DNA of 64,000 nucleotides from Symbiodinium sp. CCMP2592 (lineage: Eukaryota; Sar; Dinophyceae; Suessiales; Symbiodiniaceae): positions 248,001-312,000 of the forward strand of contig CAJNDT010003290.1 in NCBI GenBank assembly GCA_905221615.1. Reading direction: 5' to 3'. Positions within the stretch are counted from its first letter, which is position 1. Every line of letters begins with the position of its first letter. Below are positions 1-9,909 of the stretch, in pieces. The notes under the pieces are model-generated. The model saw only the letters and a list, made by a program, of their open reading frames with translations. It was not told the origin of the DNA and did not search any database. Both the position numbers and the translations under genes were made by a program.

Positions 1-128
1 GCAGCCCTTGGTAGAGCTTCGCTTTGCTGTTTCACCGCTTTGTTGTAGTTTGTTGCTTGGTTTGTAGTTTCGCTTGTTTGTAGGGACCGAGTGCTACAGC
101 CGTAGTCGACGAGGCCCAGTCAAGCCAA
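1..128. repeat. Dispersed direct repeat, copy 1 (cut by window edge)
   Basis: The first ~128 bases are nearly identical to 2729-2858 and clearly related to the end of the copy at 6644-6929. The shared part is a G/T-rich tract followed by a core GGACCGAGTGCTACAGCC, then GTAGTCGACGAGGCCC and a short A run. Only the downstream part of the repeat lies in the window. On the - strand all three copies contain the same short reading-frame end, GPRRLRL followed by a TAG stop, as if the repeat were the 3' end of a transcribed element. The element family is not recognised. Confidence 0.85.
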
Positions 129-394
129 AAACCTCAGGGACTTTCCTTCCATCCCCAGCAGCTTCCAAGGCAAGCAATAGTCCGATTTGGCCTTCGAAAT
201 GCTTCGACTCTCCGATATTCGCAGTTTTCCTCTCAAGATCTGTTTGTCTGAGCTTGCTTTGCTGCAATGGCAAGAACGGCAGGGTCACGAGCTGGATCCG
301 CAATGACTGCACGTTGGCGAGGCGGATGCATCACCATGGGTCCTGCTGGCAGAGACCAGAAAAGACTGCCAAATGGAAGTTAGAGGCAGATGGA

Positions 395-1401
395 CAATCC
401 TGCAGTTTCAGATGTTTGAGCTGCCGAAAGAGTCTAGCTTTGAGTTCCACTGAGCAGACTCTCTTCGGAGGGCAGCGTCTGGCCTTGAAGTCCATTGTTG
501 GAGCTCTGTGGATCTACACTTCTAAACTGCATCTGTCACCGGATGATGCCAGCCTTGTCCTTGGTGTTCGGGCCATTCGCTCCTTGTACGAGACCTTCAA
601 CCAGCTTTTCACACCTCTAATCGAGCAGCTGAACGACAGTTTGACCGTTGGTGGATGCGGAATGGACGTCGAGATTGATGAAGTGGCCTTCCGTTCTGTG
701 GGCAGTCTTACGGAATTGTGTGGCTCGGTTCATTGCGGCAGTGCGCAGAGGGTCCAGCTTGGTGTGGCTTCAGCGTCTTGGCTACAGAATCACTCAGGCA
801 GGTCAAGGTGGAGGAGGACCTTAGAGGAAATGCGTTCTGCTCTACTTTTGGACTCTGATGAGCCTGTGCTGGGATTTGGGTCCGTCTGTCACACAGACGG
901 AGCCAAAGCCTACAAGTCCTTGAAGAGCCCTCTGCTTGATGGTAGTTTGGAGGACGGTGATTTGCGTTTGTCTCACACTTGTGTCAAACACAAGCCTCCG
1001 CACCCAGAATTCTCTAAGAGAATGCGGGTGCGTGTCTGGGTGGGCGACAGGTGTGAAGAGCAGGAAAGGGTTGGAGGAACCCAGAAGGTCGATGGCTTTT
1101 TCGCTGCCTTCCGCAAAGTGGTCGGCAAGCGGCCCTTCAACACAGTTGGCTCTTCAGACGACAGAGGCCCTCGCATGGAACAGTCATGCGTTTTCACGTC
1201 CGTTTGTTCCAGCTGAAGCACTGGTTCGGCGGACAAGACATGTTTTCAGTGTGTGGCCAGCTTCGCAAGTCTCAAAGAGACAGCGGGGGGGTCACTTGGA
1301 AGGACATGTCTGCTTTTAAGAAGCCTTTTGTAAGCCCTGCCCCACCTCGTGTACAGGTAGAGGTGGCAGGCGAAATGAGGGATGTTGTCACGCTCGACTG
1401 A
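395..1401 (+). CDS. Merlin/ISXO2-like (IS1595-type) DDE transposase, frame-broken near the C-terminus
   Basis: A long + strand frame (open from 74, stop at 1216) contains the pattern of ISXO2-like transposases: a Cys-containing segment with CLSC at ~415-430, then EIDEVAF at ~670-690 with the first catalytic Asp, HTDGAKAY at ~890-915 with the second, a His-rich stretch, and KVDGFFAAFRK at ~1085-1115 where the third acidic residue is Asp rather than the usual Glu. Such enzymes cut and paste DNA transposons. After ~1140 the family-like ending (HVRLFQLKHWF at ~1194-1226, stop at 1401) is in another frame, so either a short intron or a frameshift separates them. The N-terminus upstream of ~395 is uncertain; the open frame runs back into the flanking repeat without a convincing ATG. 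It lies between repeat copies 1 and 2; no terminal inverted repeats were identified. Confidence 0.75.
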
Positions 1402-2571
1402 AAAAGACTTTGGGTTTGGGAAAGCAGGTTTGAGTGAGGTTGGAAAGCAAAAACGGAAAAACGCGTTTTTTGTTCGCTGGCGGCCCGCGCGCGCCGTTAA
1501 TTTCTTTTTAGTTAATAATTAGTTACCGCGCGAAACGCCGCGCCCGCCTTTGTTGCAGTGCACCCGCACAGTCCATTCCTTCGACAGGCCGCTGTTGCCG
1601 GCCCCGAGCTTGGTAGCGCCGAAGGGTATCATGCTGCTCTTCGAATTCGTCTTCGTCTTCTGCCGGAACACACCGGCTGGCAATGGATGTAACTCCCGGC
1701 ACAAGGCGGCAAGGTGGAGTTTCCACTGCGTCCAACAGGGCCGCCACACGTTGGCTCCATGTAGAATGTAGAACTAGGAGCGGCGGGGAGGGAGGCAGCG
1801 CAACTTTGACTGCGCAGCTCCGCTGTCAGTGCGGGATCCTCTTTGGCAGGCACTCCTGTGTCCGGGTCCGGGCGAACCTTTCCCGTCGGATCATAGAGGG
1901 CGCGTGGCAGGCCTGTAGAAGCAATCGGCGGCAACATAACCGTTTCAGGGCTAGAGTGACGTACCTGTGACGACACAAAGCGCTGCAACCTCCCAAGCAA
2001 CGTTTTGTTGATCGTATCCGAGGCAATAGCCTAAAGGTAGAATGCCCCCGGCACAGCGGTGACCAGCGACTCCGATGAGCTGGCTTGGCCCCGACACGCT
2101 TTCGCTGGCGGGTCGAAGGACATGTGCGTTCCAATGAGAGACCTGTGATGAGTGGCTGATGATCATCCAAGGCTCGGAGCGCAGCAGTTAGGGACCTATG
2201 TCCGCCTTGGCGATCTCTGCCTGTCTTAGCAGCTGACCCAGTGTTCCAGCTCACAGCTAGAGACATTGGTTTTGATTCTGCTGGCGGCGGCGGCCATGCG
2301 CACTAGCGTGTCGTGGTCGAGCAACTTTGTCACTGCAGGACGCCGGCAGTATGCCCGTGAGGCTGTGGCCCACGCAGGTTGCCAGTGTCGCATCAGAGCG
2401 GCGTCTAGGCACGCCAAGGGTCGATTGTGTTTGTCCCCTTGGGGTGTGTGTCCAATGACGGCGGTTGCATGAGCGGGTTGCTTGCCTGCGGCACTGGTCT
2501 TCGCCTTCGCACTCCTTATCAGGCTTGGATTTTGGTGTGCACGATCGTGACGGAACAAAACACAGGAGTTG
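1402..2571. other. No recognisable gene
   Basis: Several overlapping frames of 70-146 codons occur on both strands, but none shows a recognisable domain and they contradict one another. This stretch separates the transposase remnant from repeat copy 2 and may be the non-coding part of the same element. Confidence 0.5.
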
Positions 2572-2858
2572 TCCGTTGTCAAGCAAGACTAGAACGGCAA
2601 CCGGAGCCTGGCCTTGGCTCCACCTGTTGTTTTGGGCTGCTCTGAGCGACGGCTCTTTGTTGCTCCTGACCGGTCGCTGAGGCTCGTAGTTTGTGCTGAA
2701 CGGCTAACACCGGCAAAGCCTGTGCGCCGCAGCCCTTTGTAGAGCTTCGCTTTGCTGTTTCACCGCTTTGTTGTAGTTTGATGCTTGGATTGTAGTTTCG
2801 CTTGTTTGTAGGGACCGAGTGCTACAGCCGTAGTCGACGAGGCCCAGTCAAGCCAAAA
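2572..2858. repeat. Dispersed direct repeat, copy 2
   Basis: This copy includes an upstream part (GGAGCCTGGCCTTGGCTCC and GTGCTGAACGGCTAACACC regions) alignable with 6644-6805, and a downstream part from 2729 almost identical to bases 1-128. It has the same orientation as the other two copies and is followed by an A run and the word CCACCAAACCTTCTACC, echoed at 6538-6552. Confidence 0.85.
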
Positions 2859-3302
2859 AAAAAGGGCCACCAAACCTTCTACCTTGGGTAGAGTGATCCT
2901 GCCTAGGTGGCCACAGGAGCGCTGTCGTCCTTCTAGAGTTTTTGAGATTTGCTTATTTTTAGAAATTCGCCCGGACTACATCCCTGCTTCTGGCAGCAGT
3001 TGCTATTGAGTGTGACTTGTAAAGGAAGGACCTCTCTTTCGGGGGAGGGCATGCGTGACTGCCGCGCTCGCTGCAATTGGGCTCAGAACGCGACATACGC
3101 CGTTACTGGTTGGCCGCGGGGCTTTTCCTGCCTTGCCATTTCAGCCCACATTAGTGGCGACATACGTCGTCACTCTCTGGTGTATGTAGTCCATCCCTAG
3201 GTTTGCCATCTTTGCCATGGCAGTGCCGGCGGCGCAAGTTGGTAGTGCTCTTGGACCGAGCTCCCGGCCCACGTCAACATCCCGGGCTTTGACATGTTCC
3301 AG

Positions 3303-3520
3303 CTCACCTCTTCACAAGCCCTTGACCCGCTGTTTGTCAACTTTGCATTGGCGTTGGCGGCCCAGCATGGGACGAACTGTGTTGTGTTCGAAAACAGGAT
3401 CCAACGCGCGTGGGTGAAGTTCCTCCCGGATGACCCGCGCGCGGAGGATGCCACGTCCCGCGCTCGCCAGGATGCTGCTATGTGGCATAGCTACCAGGCC
3501 TACATCAGAGAGGGCGCCAC
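3303..3520 (+). CDS. Exon of an unrecognised gene (helicase-element region)
   Basis: An acceptor-like TTCCAG is followed by an open stretch without stops and ends at a canonical donor, CCAC/GTGAGT at 3520/3521. The encoded piece contains FVNFALALAAQHGTNC, WVKFLPDDPRAED and WHSYQAYIREGAT. No domain was recognised. Frame and splice phase (2) agree with continuation after an AG at ~3571, giving a next segment that starts GAVPRESPG. It probably belongs to the same multi-exon gene as the helicase-like exons at 5.4-6.5 kb, because no other strong gene lies between, but this linkage is inferred. Confidence 0.5.
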
Positions 3521-3822
3521 GTGAGTACAGCTGGTTTGTGGGCCTCACTCAGAGCTTCTTCCTCTTGTTCAGTGGGGCTGTCCCCCGGGAATCTCCTGGC
3601 AGCACGGCCTTGTGCAGCGACAGCAAAACATTTGCGCTGCACCGAAGGGTTTGTTCACCTCTTAGGCCAGACAAACTGCGCTAGGGCTGCTGCTGTGTTG
3701 GCTAACTTGCTGACTTGTTCCAGGACTTCTGCTGGCCTCCGTGGTGCACCTTTTTTTCTCAAGCTTGCCATCCGCTTGCGACATACGTCGTTCGCACATC
3801 CGCCCCGGTCGGCTCTTCTGCT

Positions 3823-4139
3823 ATGGCCAGTGTCATGCCACCGCTGTGGAAGCGATTGGACGCCAACATCAACGTGCGATATGGCGACCTTTGTCACTTC
3901 GATTTGTCAGCGGACCCCGACTTTCAGTTGACGGCAGGTGACATCGATCTCCTCCTGATGACGGCGACGGGCATGCAGGCCAATTTGGTTGTTATCGAAC
4001 AGTTCCACAACTGGCAGGACCCGAGCAATATGACCGTGCGGGTGTGGTTCAAGCGGGTGGAGAGCGTCGCCGATCAGATTGCGCGCCATCGTGACTGGGA
4101 CGCCAGCGGCCGCCAGGGATACCAAACCTTCTATCTGGG
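3823..4139 (+). CDS. Exon of an unrecognised gene, ~105 codons
   Basis: Open from ATG 3823 to a donor-like GGTAGG at 4139/4140, with clear coding character: MPPLWKRLDANINVRYGD near the start, DIDLLLMTATGMQANLVVIEQF in the middle and a Trp/Arg-rich end. The frame may extend upstream to an acceptor-like TTCCAG at 3718-3723. The fold is not recognised. It follows one of the CGACATACGTCG motifs by ~32 bases. Confidence 0.5.
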
Positions 4140-4433
4140 GTAGGGGCCGGCCCAGGCGGCTTCATGAGCGGCGTCCGCTGACAGGCTTTGTTCCAGTCGG
4201 TAGTCGGTTTTTACCTGCTTGTGGCTTGCCACTGGCTGTTGGATTGTTCCAGTGCTTATCAGGAAAAAATGCAATCCTGCGAATGGAAGGTTCGACACCT
4301 TGCGTTGCACTAGGAGTCTTCGTTGTCAGTGCTTCAGTGATCGTGATTGTGTAACGATGTTTGGGCTTAGCGACATACGTCGCTGGCCAGTGGAACAAGG
4401 GTCTGTGCTAGAACGGGGTTTGCCACTAGTGCC

Positions 4434-4546
4434 ATGGAGGTGGAGCTATTCACCACGCGCTACGTGCTCGGGGGAATCGGCACGGATGCCCACCAGCCTC
4501 TGCCCCTGCCGGTTGCGTCCCTTCACCATGCCGTCGCGTGCCTGAG
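4434..4546 (+). CDS. Short exon of an unrecognised gene
   Basis: Open from ATG 4434 (ELFTTRYVLGGIGTDAHQP...) to a good donor, CCTGAG/GTATGT, at 4546/4547. It follows the last exact CGACATACGTCG motif by ~50 bases. Product unknown. Confidence 0.4.
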
Positions 4547-4654
4547 GTATGTGCACCTCCAAATGTACGAGGGTTACCTGTTGGTTCAGGTACTCTCAGA
4601 CCGTGAGGGCTCTCGGGACTGCCCCGAAACGCCAGCACCCTGGCACTACCTTGC

Positions 4655-4857
4655 ATGGGTCCCCGCAGTACGCGGGAGGTGCTCCAGTTTCCCTTGTGGG
4701 ATTCTTAGTGACTGTTGCGGAGAGGTTTGCCTACATGGCCTTCCACCCGGAGTTGCCTGTGGTTGTTTGTTCGCATTGCCAGGTTGCAGGCCCGCGGATG
4801 GTGGAACTCCTTGCCGGGCGCCTGAATGCTCGCTCGAACATGGCTAATCATGGCTAG
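4655..4857 (+). CDS. Exon-like stretch with hydrophobic segment
   Basis: An open frame containing SLVGFLVTVAERFAYMAF, PELPVVVCSHCQVAG and MVELLAGRL. Composition suggests real coding, but the borders are not clear and no family is recognised. Probably part of the same gene as its neighbours. Confidence 0.35.
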
Positions 4858-4912
4858 ACGCGCGCCGCTCGATGACCGCCTCGGTGATCTAGGCTCTATT
4901 TTTGGATTTCAG

Positions 4913-5143
4913 GAGCTACCGATGAGTGCGGATCTGCACCCCTTCGCACAGGTGCCAAGCGAGCCCCGTACCTATACTCCAACGGTGCCTGTCAACTTGG
5001 GTAAGCTTGCTCTGTATGCAGTGTGGCTCTGTGCTGACCCTGCGGTCGTTCGCTGCCACTGCCTATGGTTGTTCACGGACACTGATGCCCTTGAGGAATA
5101 CAGCCACACGCGCCACACCCTGCCGCACATTATCAACCGCTGA
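4913..5143 (+). CDS. Exon-like stretch ending in TGA
   Basis: After a polypyrimidine-like tract and acceptor TTTCAG (4912), an open frame contains MSADLHPFAQVPSEPRTYTP and VNLGKLALYAVWLCADPAVV and ends in a TGA at 5141-5143. It could be the last exon of a unit, or the stop may lie inside a following intron. Function unknown. Confidence 0.4.
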   Translation, partial: ELPMSADLHPFAQVPSEPRTYTPTVPVNLGKLALYAVWLCADPAVVRCHCLWLFTDTDALEEYSHTRHTLPHIINR

Positions 5144-5411
5144 CTCACCACATGCGCACATGGGCGCGCTGGAGGATTTGGGCCCTCCTGCCCGCGGCGG
5201 ACATTCAGCAAGTGGCTGAAGGAAAAAATCACTCCCCTGCGGGGGAGGATTTGTTGACCCTGCAACTCCTGGATGTGGACCTCATGGCACGCTTGCTCTC
5301 GGCATGCCTGTTCGACCACACACACAGCCTGCGCCACGGCCACAGTGTCACTTCGCGGCCGAAACCCATCTTGTGCTCACCTTTCTGCAGGCCGTGGAGG
5401 CTGCAGCAATG

Positions 5412-6478
5412 GCAACGCGCTTCCCGTCTGCCCCGGATATGACACCGGCGCAATACGTGGTTTTCCGCAAGCGGATCTTTGGCCTCTTCCCCTTGGCGGA
5501 ACGGGCCAATCCGCGAGATGCCTTCCAACGCGATTGGAGAGTCCCCGCTGCTCTGATCCCGGCCGAGTTCCACACCTTAGCGGCTCTTATGGGCGAGTCC
5601 TTCTGCCGTCACATTGCCGGGCTGCTGGCCAGCCGCGACGGCCTTCTTATCGGGCACATCACTGCAATCTTGACGGCACGAGCCACCAAGCGCAGCTCGC
5701 TGGGTGTCCTTGGCTGTGCAGGGTCCTCCAAAACTTTCTCTTTGTGGTGTGCCCTTGTTTGCATTGATGCCGTGTTGGAACAGAACGTGTTCAGCAGCAT
5801 TCTGCTCTCATTGCGGTCGTGCGCATTGCTACCAATCTTCTGGCGGATGCACCTCAATGGTTGCGTCCGTTGCTCGTGGTTCGGCGTGTTTCGGGCGATG
5901 CTGAAATGATTGAGCCAGACTTTGACCATGTGCCTTTCACAGAAGCGGCTGAAGACATGGCAGCAAGCTTGGGCGACATCGCTACGACCCGGCCGGATAC
6001 AAGAGGCAGGGACACGCGGCGCACCTCCCCGTCTATCACTAGCACGCATATGCTGCTGCTCACGCAAGGCTCGGGCGCCCTCCAGTTGAGATACCGCTCC
6101 TACAATGAGGTGAAGGAATTCCTGAAACACGCACATGTCATTGTCATTGACGAGGGACAGCAGGAGGGCCTCCCGGCGTCTGCCGCGATTCTGGCAAATG
6201 CGAGTCACCAGCTCGTCATCCGCACCGGGGATCCGCGGCAACCCACGGGTGGGGGCAAAGGCGAAGTGCAGCTCAATACCCTGGCACGCCTCACGGCGAA
6301 GCCGGTCGGCATTCGTGGCCTTGTCAAGCTGGCCCCTCCACCTTATCCCCCAGGTCGCATGCCTCAAGCACTCCGTGGCTTGGTACAGTCCACCTCGCCA
6401 GAGGGGCCGCTCCATACAGTCCATTGGTCTAGCCTTGGACATCGCTATGATGGCCATCATGGAACCGCCTGGCACTGA
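5412..6478 (+). CDS. Superfamily-1 helicase-like protein, in two frames
   Basis: The first part (frame open to ~5770) carries a Walker A-like GCAGSSKT at 5712-5735 (Ser in place of the usual last Gly) followed by FSLWCALVCIDAVL. The second part, in another frame from ~5794 to a TGA at 6478, carries a motif II-like VIVIDEGQQ at 6137-6163 and a motif III-like GDPRQ at 6227-6241. Spacing and order are those of the first RecA-like domain of SF1 helicases (UPF1/Pif1-like ATPases); the second RecA domain is not visible before the stop. An inverted relative at 6930-7271 is open across the point where the frame changes here, with about ten more bases, so this copy has an indel frameshift or a short intron there. 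Probably element-encoded; cellular role unknown. Confidence 0.6.
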
Positions 6479-6643
6479 TCATTGCGGCTCCCTCCCATTG
6501 GTGGGGCATTATTGCGGCCTTGGAGCTCCATGCATCGCTCCACCAAACCTTCATCAGTTGGGAGGCTCTCTACCAAACCTACGGTCTTGCACGTTTGGGG
6601 GCGCAACACCCGCAACGAGGGACACAACAGGACCTCGGGGCCG

Positions 6644-6929
6644 ACCGTTGTTCGACGGAACCAGAACGGCGGCCGGAGCCTTGACTTGGGCTCCACTGAC
6701 GGTCTTGGGCAACTTTGGGCGACGGCCCACTGTTGTCGTGGAACGATCGCTGAGGACCCGTAGCAAGTGCTGAACGGCAAACCCTGGCAAAGCCTGGGCG
6801 CCGCAGCTAGTTCCGCCCTCTCTAATTAGGTATCTTGTTTCACCGCTGTTTTCGTTTGTTTGATGGTTTGTTTGTTTGTAGGGACCGAGTGCTACAGCCG
6901 TAGTCGACGAGGCCCGCATACGCCAAAAA
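6644..6929. repeat. Dispersed direct repeat, copy 3 (most diverged)
   Basis: This copy has the same order of blocks as copy 2: a GGAGCC...GGGCTCC part, a CTGAACGGCAAACCCTGGC part, then TTTGTAGGGACCGAGTG, CTACAGCCGTAGTCGACG, AGGCCC and an A run. It directly abuts the inverted helicase fragment at 6930-7271, whose - strand frame runs into it and ends at the shared GPRRLRL stop in one frame. Confidence 0.8.
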
Positions 6930-7271
6930 ACCAGATACCCTGCGGACGACAAGCGTGCGCGGTAGCCATAAAGGTGCATCCGCAAGCACGTTGTGGGATA
7001 TCATGAGTACAGCGAGAAGGGCAGCATGCTGCTGCGACGTCCAGACGATCGGAAAATCCAAAACGGCATCGATGCACATTACGGCCAGCAGGAGGGAGAA
7101 CGCGGTCCACCGGGCGTCGGAACAGGAAATCCAAGCTGTGTTTCGTTTCTTCTTGCCGCCTCGCCAAACCCACCAAACACTGCAGCACCTCCATGAGAAA
7201 AGGCTCGCGAGCTGCAGCACTCTCCCGTGAAGCCACTTGCTGCTGCACTGTCGCAGAGAGTTACCGAGCAT
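6930..7271 (-). pseudogene. Inverted, partial copy of the helicase-like gene
   Basis: Read on the - strand, this stretch encodes FSLLLAVMCIDAVL, then SQQHAALLAVLM and NVLADAPLWLPRTLVVRRV. The + strand gene at 5.73-5.91 kb encodes FSLWCALVCIDAVL, QQHSALIAVVRI and NLLADAPQWLRPLLVVRRV. The similarity at protein and DNA level is clear but divergent, so this is a second family member in opposite orientation. It lacks the Walker A and motif II/III segments and is followed on its 3' side by repeat copy 3, which suggests the repeat is the normal 3' end of this element family. Confidence 0.7.
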
Positions 7272-7456
7272 CCCGTCATACAGCTGGAGGTGGACTGAGC
7301 TCTCTGCCGCGAGATTTCGGTAGACAACGGCTTGCGTGGTTACCAGGGGGGCGGTCTGTTTTCTTGCAAGAACAGTCCATAACTAATGAAGACGAGAGCC
7401 AGGTGAGTCCATGTGCATGAGCGGGTTTTGGAGACCGTGATTTCGAACTCTCGACC

Positions 7457-7967
7457 ATGACTTCGGTCCCGTCTCGCCTATGGGACGGTTATTCGGGGCT
7501 TTACGAGGGCTTCTTCCGCGCTGCGGCCATCCAGTGCACTTCTTGACACGCAGCCCTGGGCGTTGGCATGGTCTGCGCTGCGGGATGCCCTACTTCTCCA
7601 TGGATCCGATGGACGATCTCCCGCTTGCGCGTCTGCGACCATCGCTGCAGGTTTGCGACCCACTCGACATAGATACTTCACTCTTCGCTTGGCCGTGGCC
7701 CTTGCGAGACCCCGTGGGAAGCTGGGTGTGGGCAATTTTGCGTATCTGGACCCCTTCACCCTCTCGGGAGTTTGCTCCGTGCGCATCTGCCTTTCAGCCT
7801 CTGCCCTGAACCCTGCTGCACTGTTAGTTGCACTGCGGTCCTTTTGTGCTGCCCTTGGGAGACCCACCATGCTGGAAAGCCGGGCATGGATCAAAGTGCT
7901 TGTGGTTGTTGGGCTGGTGGTAGGTGCGCTCCTTGGGCGATTTCAAAAAAATGCAGTAACTTTCTAG
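7457..7967 (+). CDS. Exon-like coding stretches, product unknown
   Basis: An ATG at 7457 opens a short frame (PSRLWDGYSGLYEGFFRAA). From ~7640 a second frame contains RHRYFTLRLAVALARPRGK and LGVGNFAYLDPFTLSG, then a hydrophobic end (VLVVVGLVVGALLG, ~7900-7935). The pieces look like former or spliced coding sequence, perhaps more of the element proteins to the left. No family was recognised and the borders are not resolved. Confidence 0.3.
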
Positions 7968-8559
7968 CATGTTTGCTCTCCTAGGCAACTTCGTGGCGGG
8001 CCCTCCGTCCTTATGTCTTTGTCAAGGAGCGAGCGCACAACCGAGGGCTTGGCAAGGCTGGTCCATTGCAGCAGCTATGTGTCTTTTATGCCCTTGCGAA
8101 ACCCACGATGCTGGATTTTTTTTTATGTCGAGTTGCTCGGCGCGAGTAGCCTGCATTTCCAGGGCCACCTGCAGAGCAACACGCCCCGGCTGTCACCCTG
8201 CCGTACCACAGATTGGTTTGCCTGAAGTCGGGCGGAGGCCTTGACCTGTTTAAGCGTGTCCTTGCATTGCCGAATGGTCGTGTTCCCCGAACGCCAACGC
8301 CGAAGCGGACGCGCTGCATGCGGTGCAAGGCCTGCACCACCGCAGGAGCAAAACGGTTCCCTTGCGGTCAGTGGACAACGCCAACCCTCACGAAGGACAG
8401 CCATGCAGGGGCGGTGGTTGCAAGTTGATGGGCGCTCTGCTGCACCGCCCTCTTGTGGTGCCAAGCGATCGGCGGAGGAGGAAGAAGCCAAGGCCAAAGA
8501 AAAATCCAGGCAAGCTGTCTGTGTGAAATTCCAGTTCTTGGAGAATCATTTTTCCACAC

Positions 8560-9210
8560 TGGATGCCTGGCTGTGGGCGGGTCACCTTGATGCAGCAGTC
8601 TGGCACACGGGCTTGGACTTGGGCTCACGAGATTCAGCCGCTGTGGGTGCAGGAATCTAACTTGCGACCCCAAAAAATGGCCATCTCGCGGCCCAGAAAA
8701 GGGACCGCGAAATGCAGCCGGGCCTCTGTTTTGGAGTCGTGAATTTCTTCATTCTGGAGCTGCGCATGTCATAATTACTTTGGGGAGCGTCAGGTGGAAG
8801 ACCGTTTGTCCAAGGCAGCTGCCTAAATAGCCTGCGGAATGCAACTGTTCCCTCATGTCACTTGGATGCCTGCCTTTGGGCGGGTCACCTTGATGCAGCA
8901 GTCTGGCACACGGGCTTGGACTTAGGCTCCAGAATGAAGAAATTCACGACCTCAAAACAAGAGCCGCCAAGCGGCCCCAATTTTGGGGTTCTCTGATTGC
9001 CAGTCAAAATATGTTAAAGGAGCTTGGCTGCATTTCGCGGCCCCTTTCCTGGGCCTTTTGGGGTCGCAAGTTTGATTCCTGCACCCACAGCGGCTGAATC
9101 TCGTCAGCTGCGCATGTCATTGATTATAATGACTTTGGGGAGCGTCTGGTGGAGGACCGTTTGGAAGGTCGGAACTTGTCCAAGGCAGCTGTGTGCTCGC
9201 CCTGAATAAT
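8560..9210. repeat. Foldback repeat cluster with nested inverted and direct repeats
   Basis: Bases 8627-8712 and 9030-9112 form an imperfect inverted repeat (GATTCAGCCGCTGTGGGTGC paired with its complement; also GCGACCCCAAAA and CGCGAAATGCAGCC). Inside it, 8728-8760 and 8930-8962 form a second inverted repeat (GTGAATTTCTTCATTCTGGA). Two direct repeats overlap these: 8562-8632 with 8868-8935 (GGGCGGGTCACCTTGATGCA) and 8760-8822 with 9107-9193 (GCTGCGCATGTCAT, TTGGGGAGCGTC). The arms could pair into a long hairpin. This resembles a foldback or MITE-type element. The GCAAGTTTGATTCCTGC segment in the right arm faintly resembles a tRNA T-arm, which raises a SINE possibility. Confidence 0.7.
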
Positions 9211-9389
9211 GCTGCAGCCAGTGGAATGCAACTGAAAGAACCATGGGTGAGGCTGACTGTCTTGGTAGCATGCCATAAGTCTGGACGGTCTGGAGTGACA
9301 CTTGTTCAGGACCTGGTTGCAGCTTACCAGACCGAGATTGGCTGGTGTCATCATTAATTGGCACACACGTTGATGGATGCTTTTGCAGG

Positions 9390-9510
9390 CTTCGAATCCG
9401 TTGGAGTTGGAGTTCAACGCCTGGATTCGGAGTTGGAGTTGGAGTTGCTCCAACTCCAACCCGCGGTTGGATTTACCCAACCCGAATCTCAAGTTGGAGT
9501 AGATTGTGGT
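9390..9510. repeat. GTTGGAG repeat with a perfect 13-base inverted repeat
   Basis: GTTGGAG-type words recur from ~9400 to 9505. GTTGGAGTTGGAG (9432-9444) and its exact complement CTCCAACTCCAAC (9448-9460) are separated by three bases. A further partial complement (CAACCCGCGGTTGG) follows. Likely low-complexity or foldback DNA. A weakly similar, diverged relative of the 1-128 repeat core may follow at ~9518-9580. Confidence 0.6.
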
Positions 9511-9909
9511 TTCGTGGTTTTGCTGGTGACTGAGTGTAGCTGCAGCTGACGCTGTCGACGAAGCCCGCACAAACCAAAAGCCAAGTTGCTGGCTGCAAAC
9601 TGCAGCGCGTCTCTCCAGAGATGTGCGCTGACTCTTCTGGATTGGACGAATTCTGGGTGATTTGATTTTAGCACTTTCTAAACGTTGCAACTTAGCTCTT
9701 CTCACTGCAACTGAAAGAGGTCGTTTTTACTGCTTTCACGAAGATCTGCTGATCTGCTCATTAAAGCCGTTGAAAACTTTCAACCTTGTGATGGCGATTG
9801 CTGCGGTTTTCCGCTTTGCCGCAACTTCACATGCTCGAAGCTTTTTGCTATTCGCTTTCCAGTCTTTCTTCTTCTGCAGTATTGTTCCGGATGGTTTGTT
9901 ACCCGATGA

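Larger units (their letters stand above)
3091..4382. repeat. Four copies of a 12-base CGACATACGTCG motif
   Basis: The word CGACATACGTCG occurs at 3158-3169, 3779-3790 and 4371-4382, with a one-base variant (ACGCCG ending) at 3091-3102. The three exact copies precede an ATGG at 3217, 3823 and 4434 by roughly 35-55 bases. The core is nearly self-complementary. It could be a promoter-like, splicing-related or recombination-related element, or the remnant of a repeated leader sequence. Confidence 0.6.

Noticed and set aside
1..2858. Interpretation of copies 1 and 2 as LTRs of a retrovirus-like element
   Set aside because: The enclosed gene is a DDE DNA transposase, and there is no primer-binding site, gag or pol; a third copy sits by a different gene.
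9040..9100. A tRNA gene or tRNA-derived SINE at the T-arm-like sequence
   Set aside because: No anticodon arm, A box or acceptor stem could be found around it; kept only as a hint.
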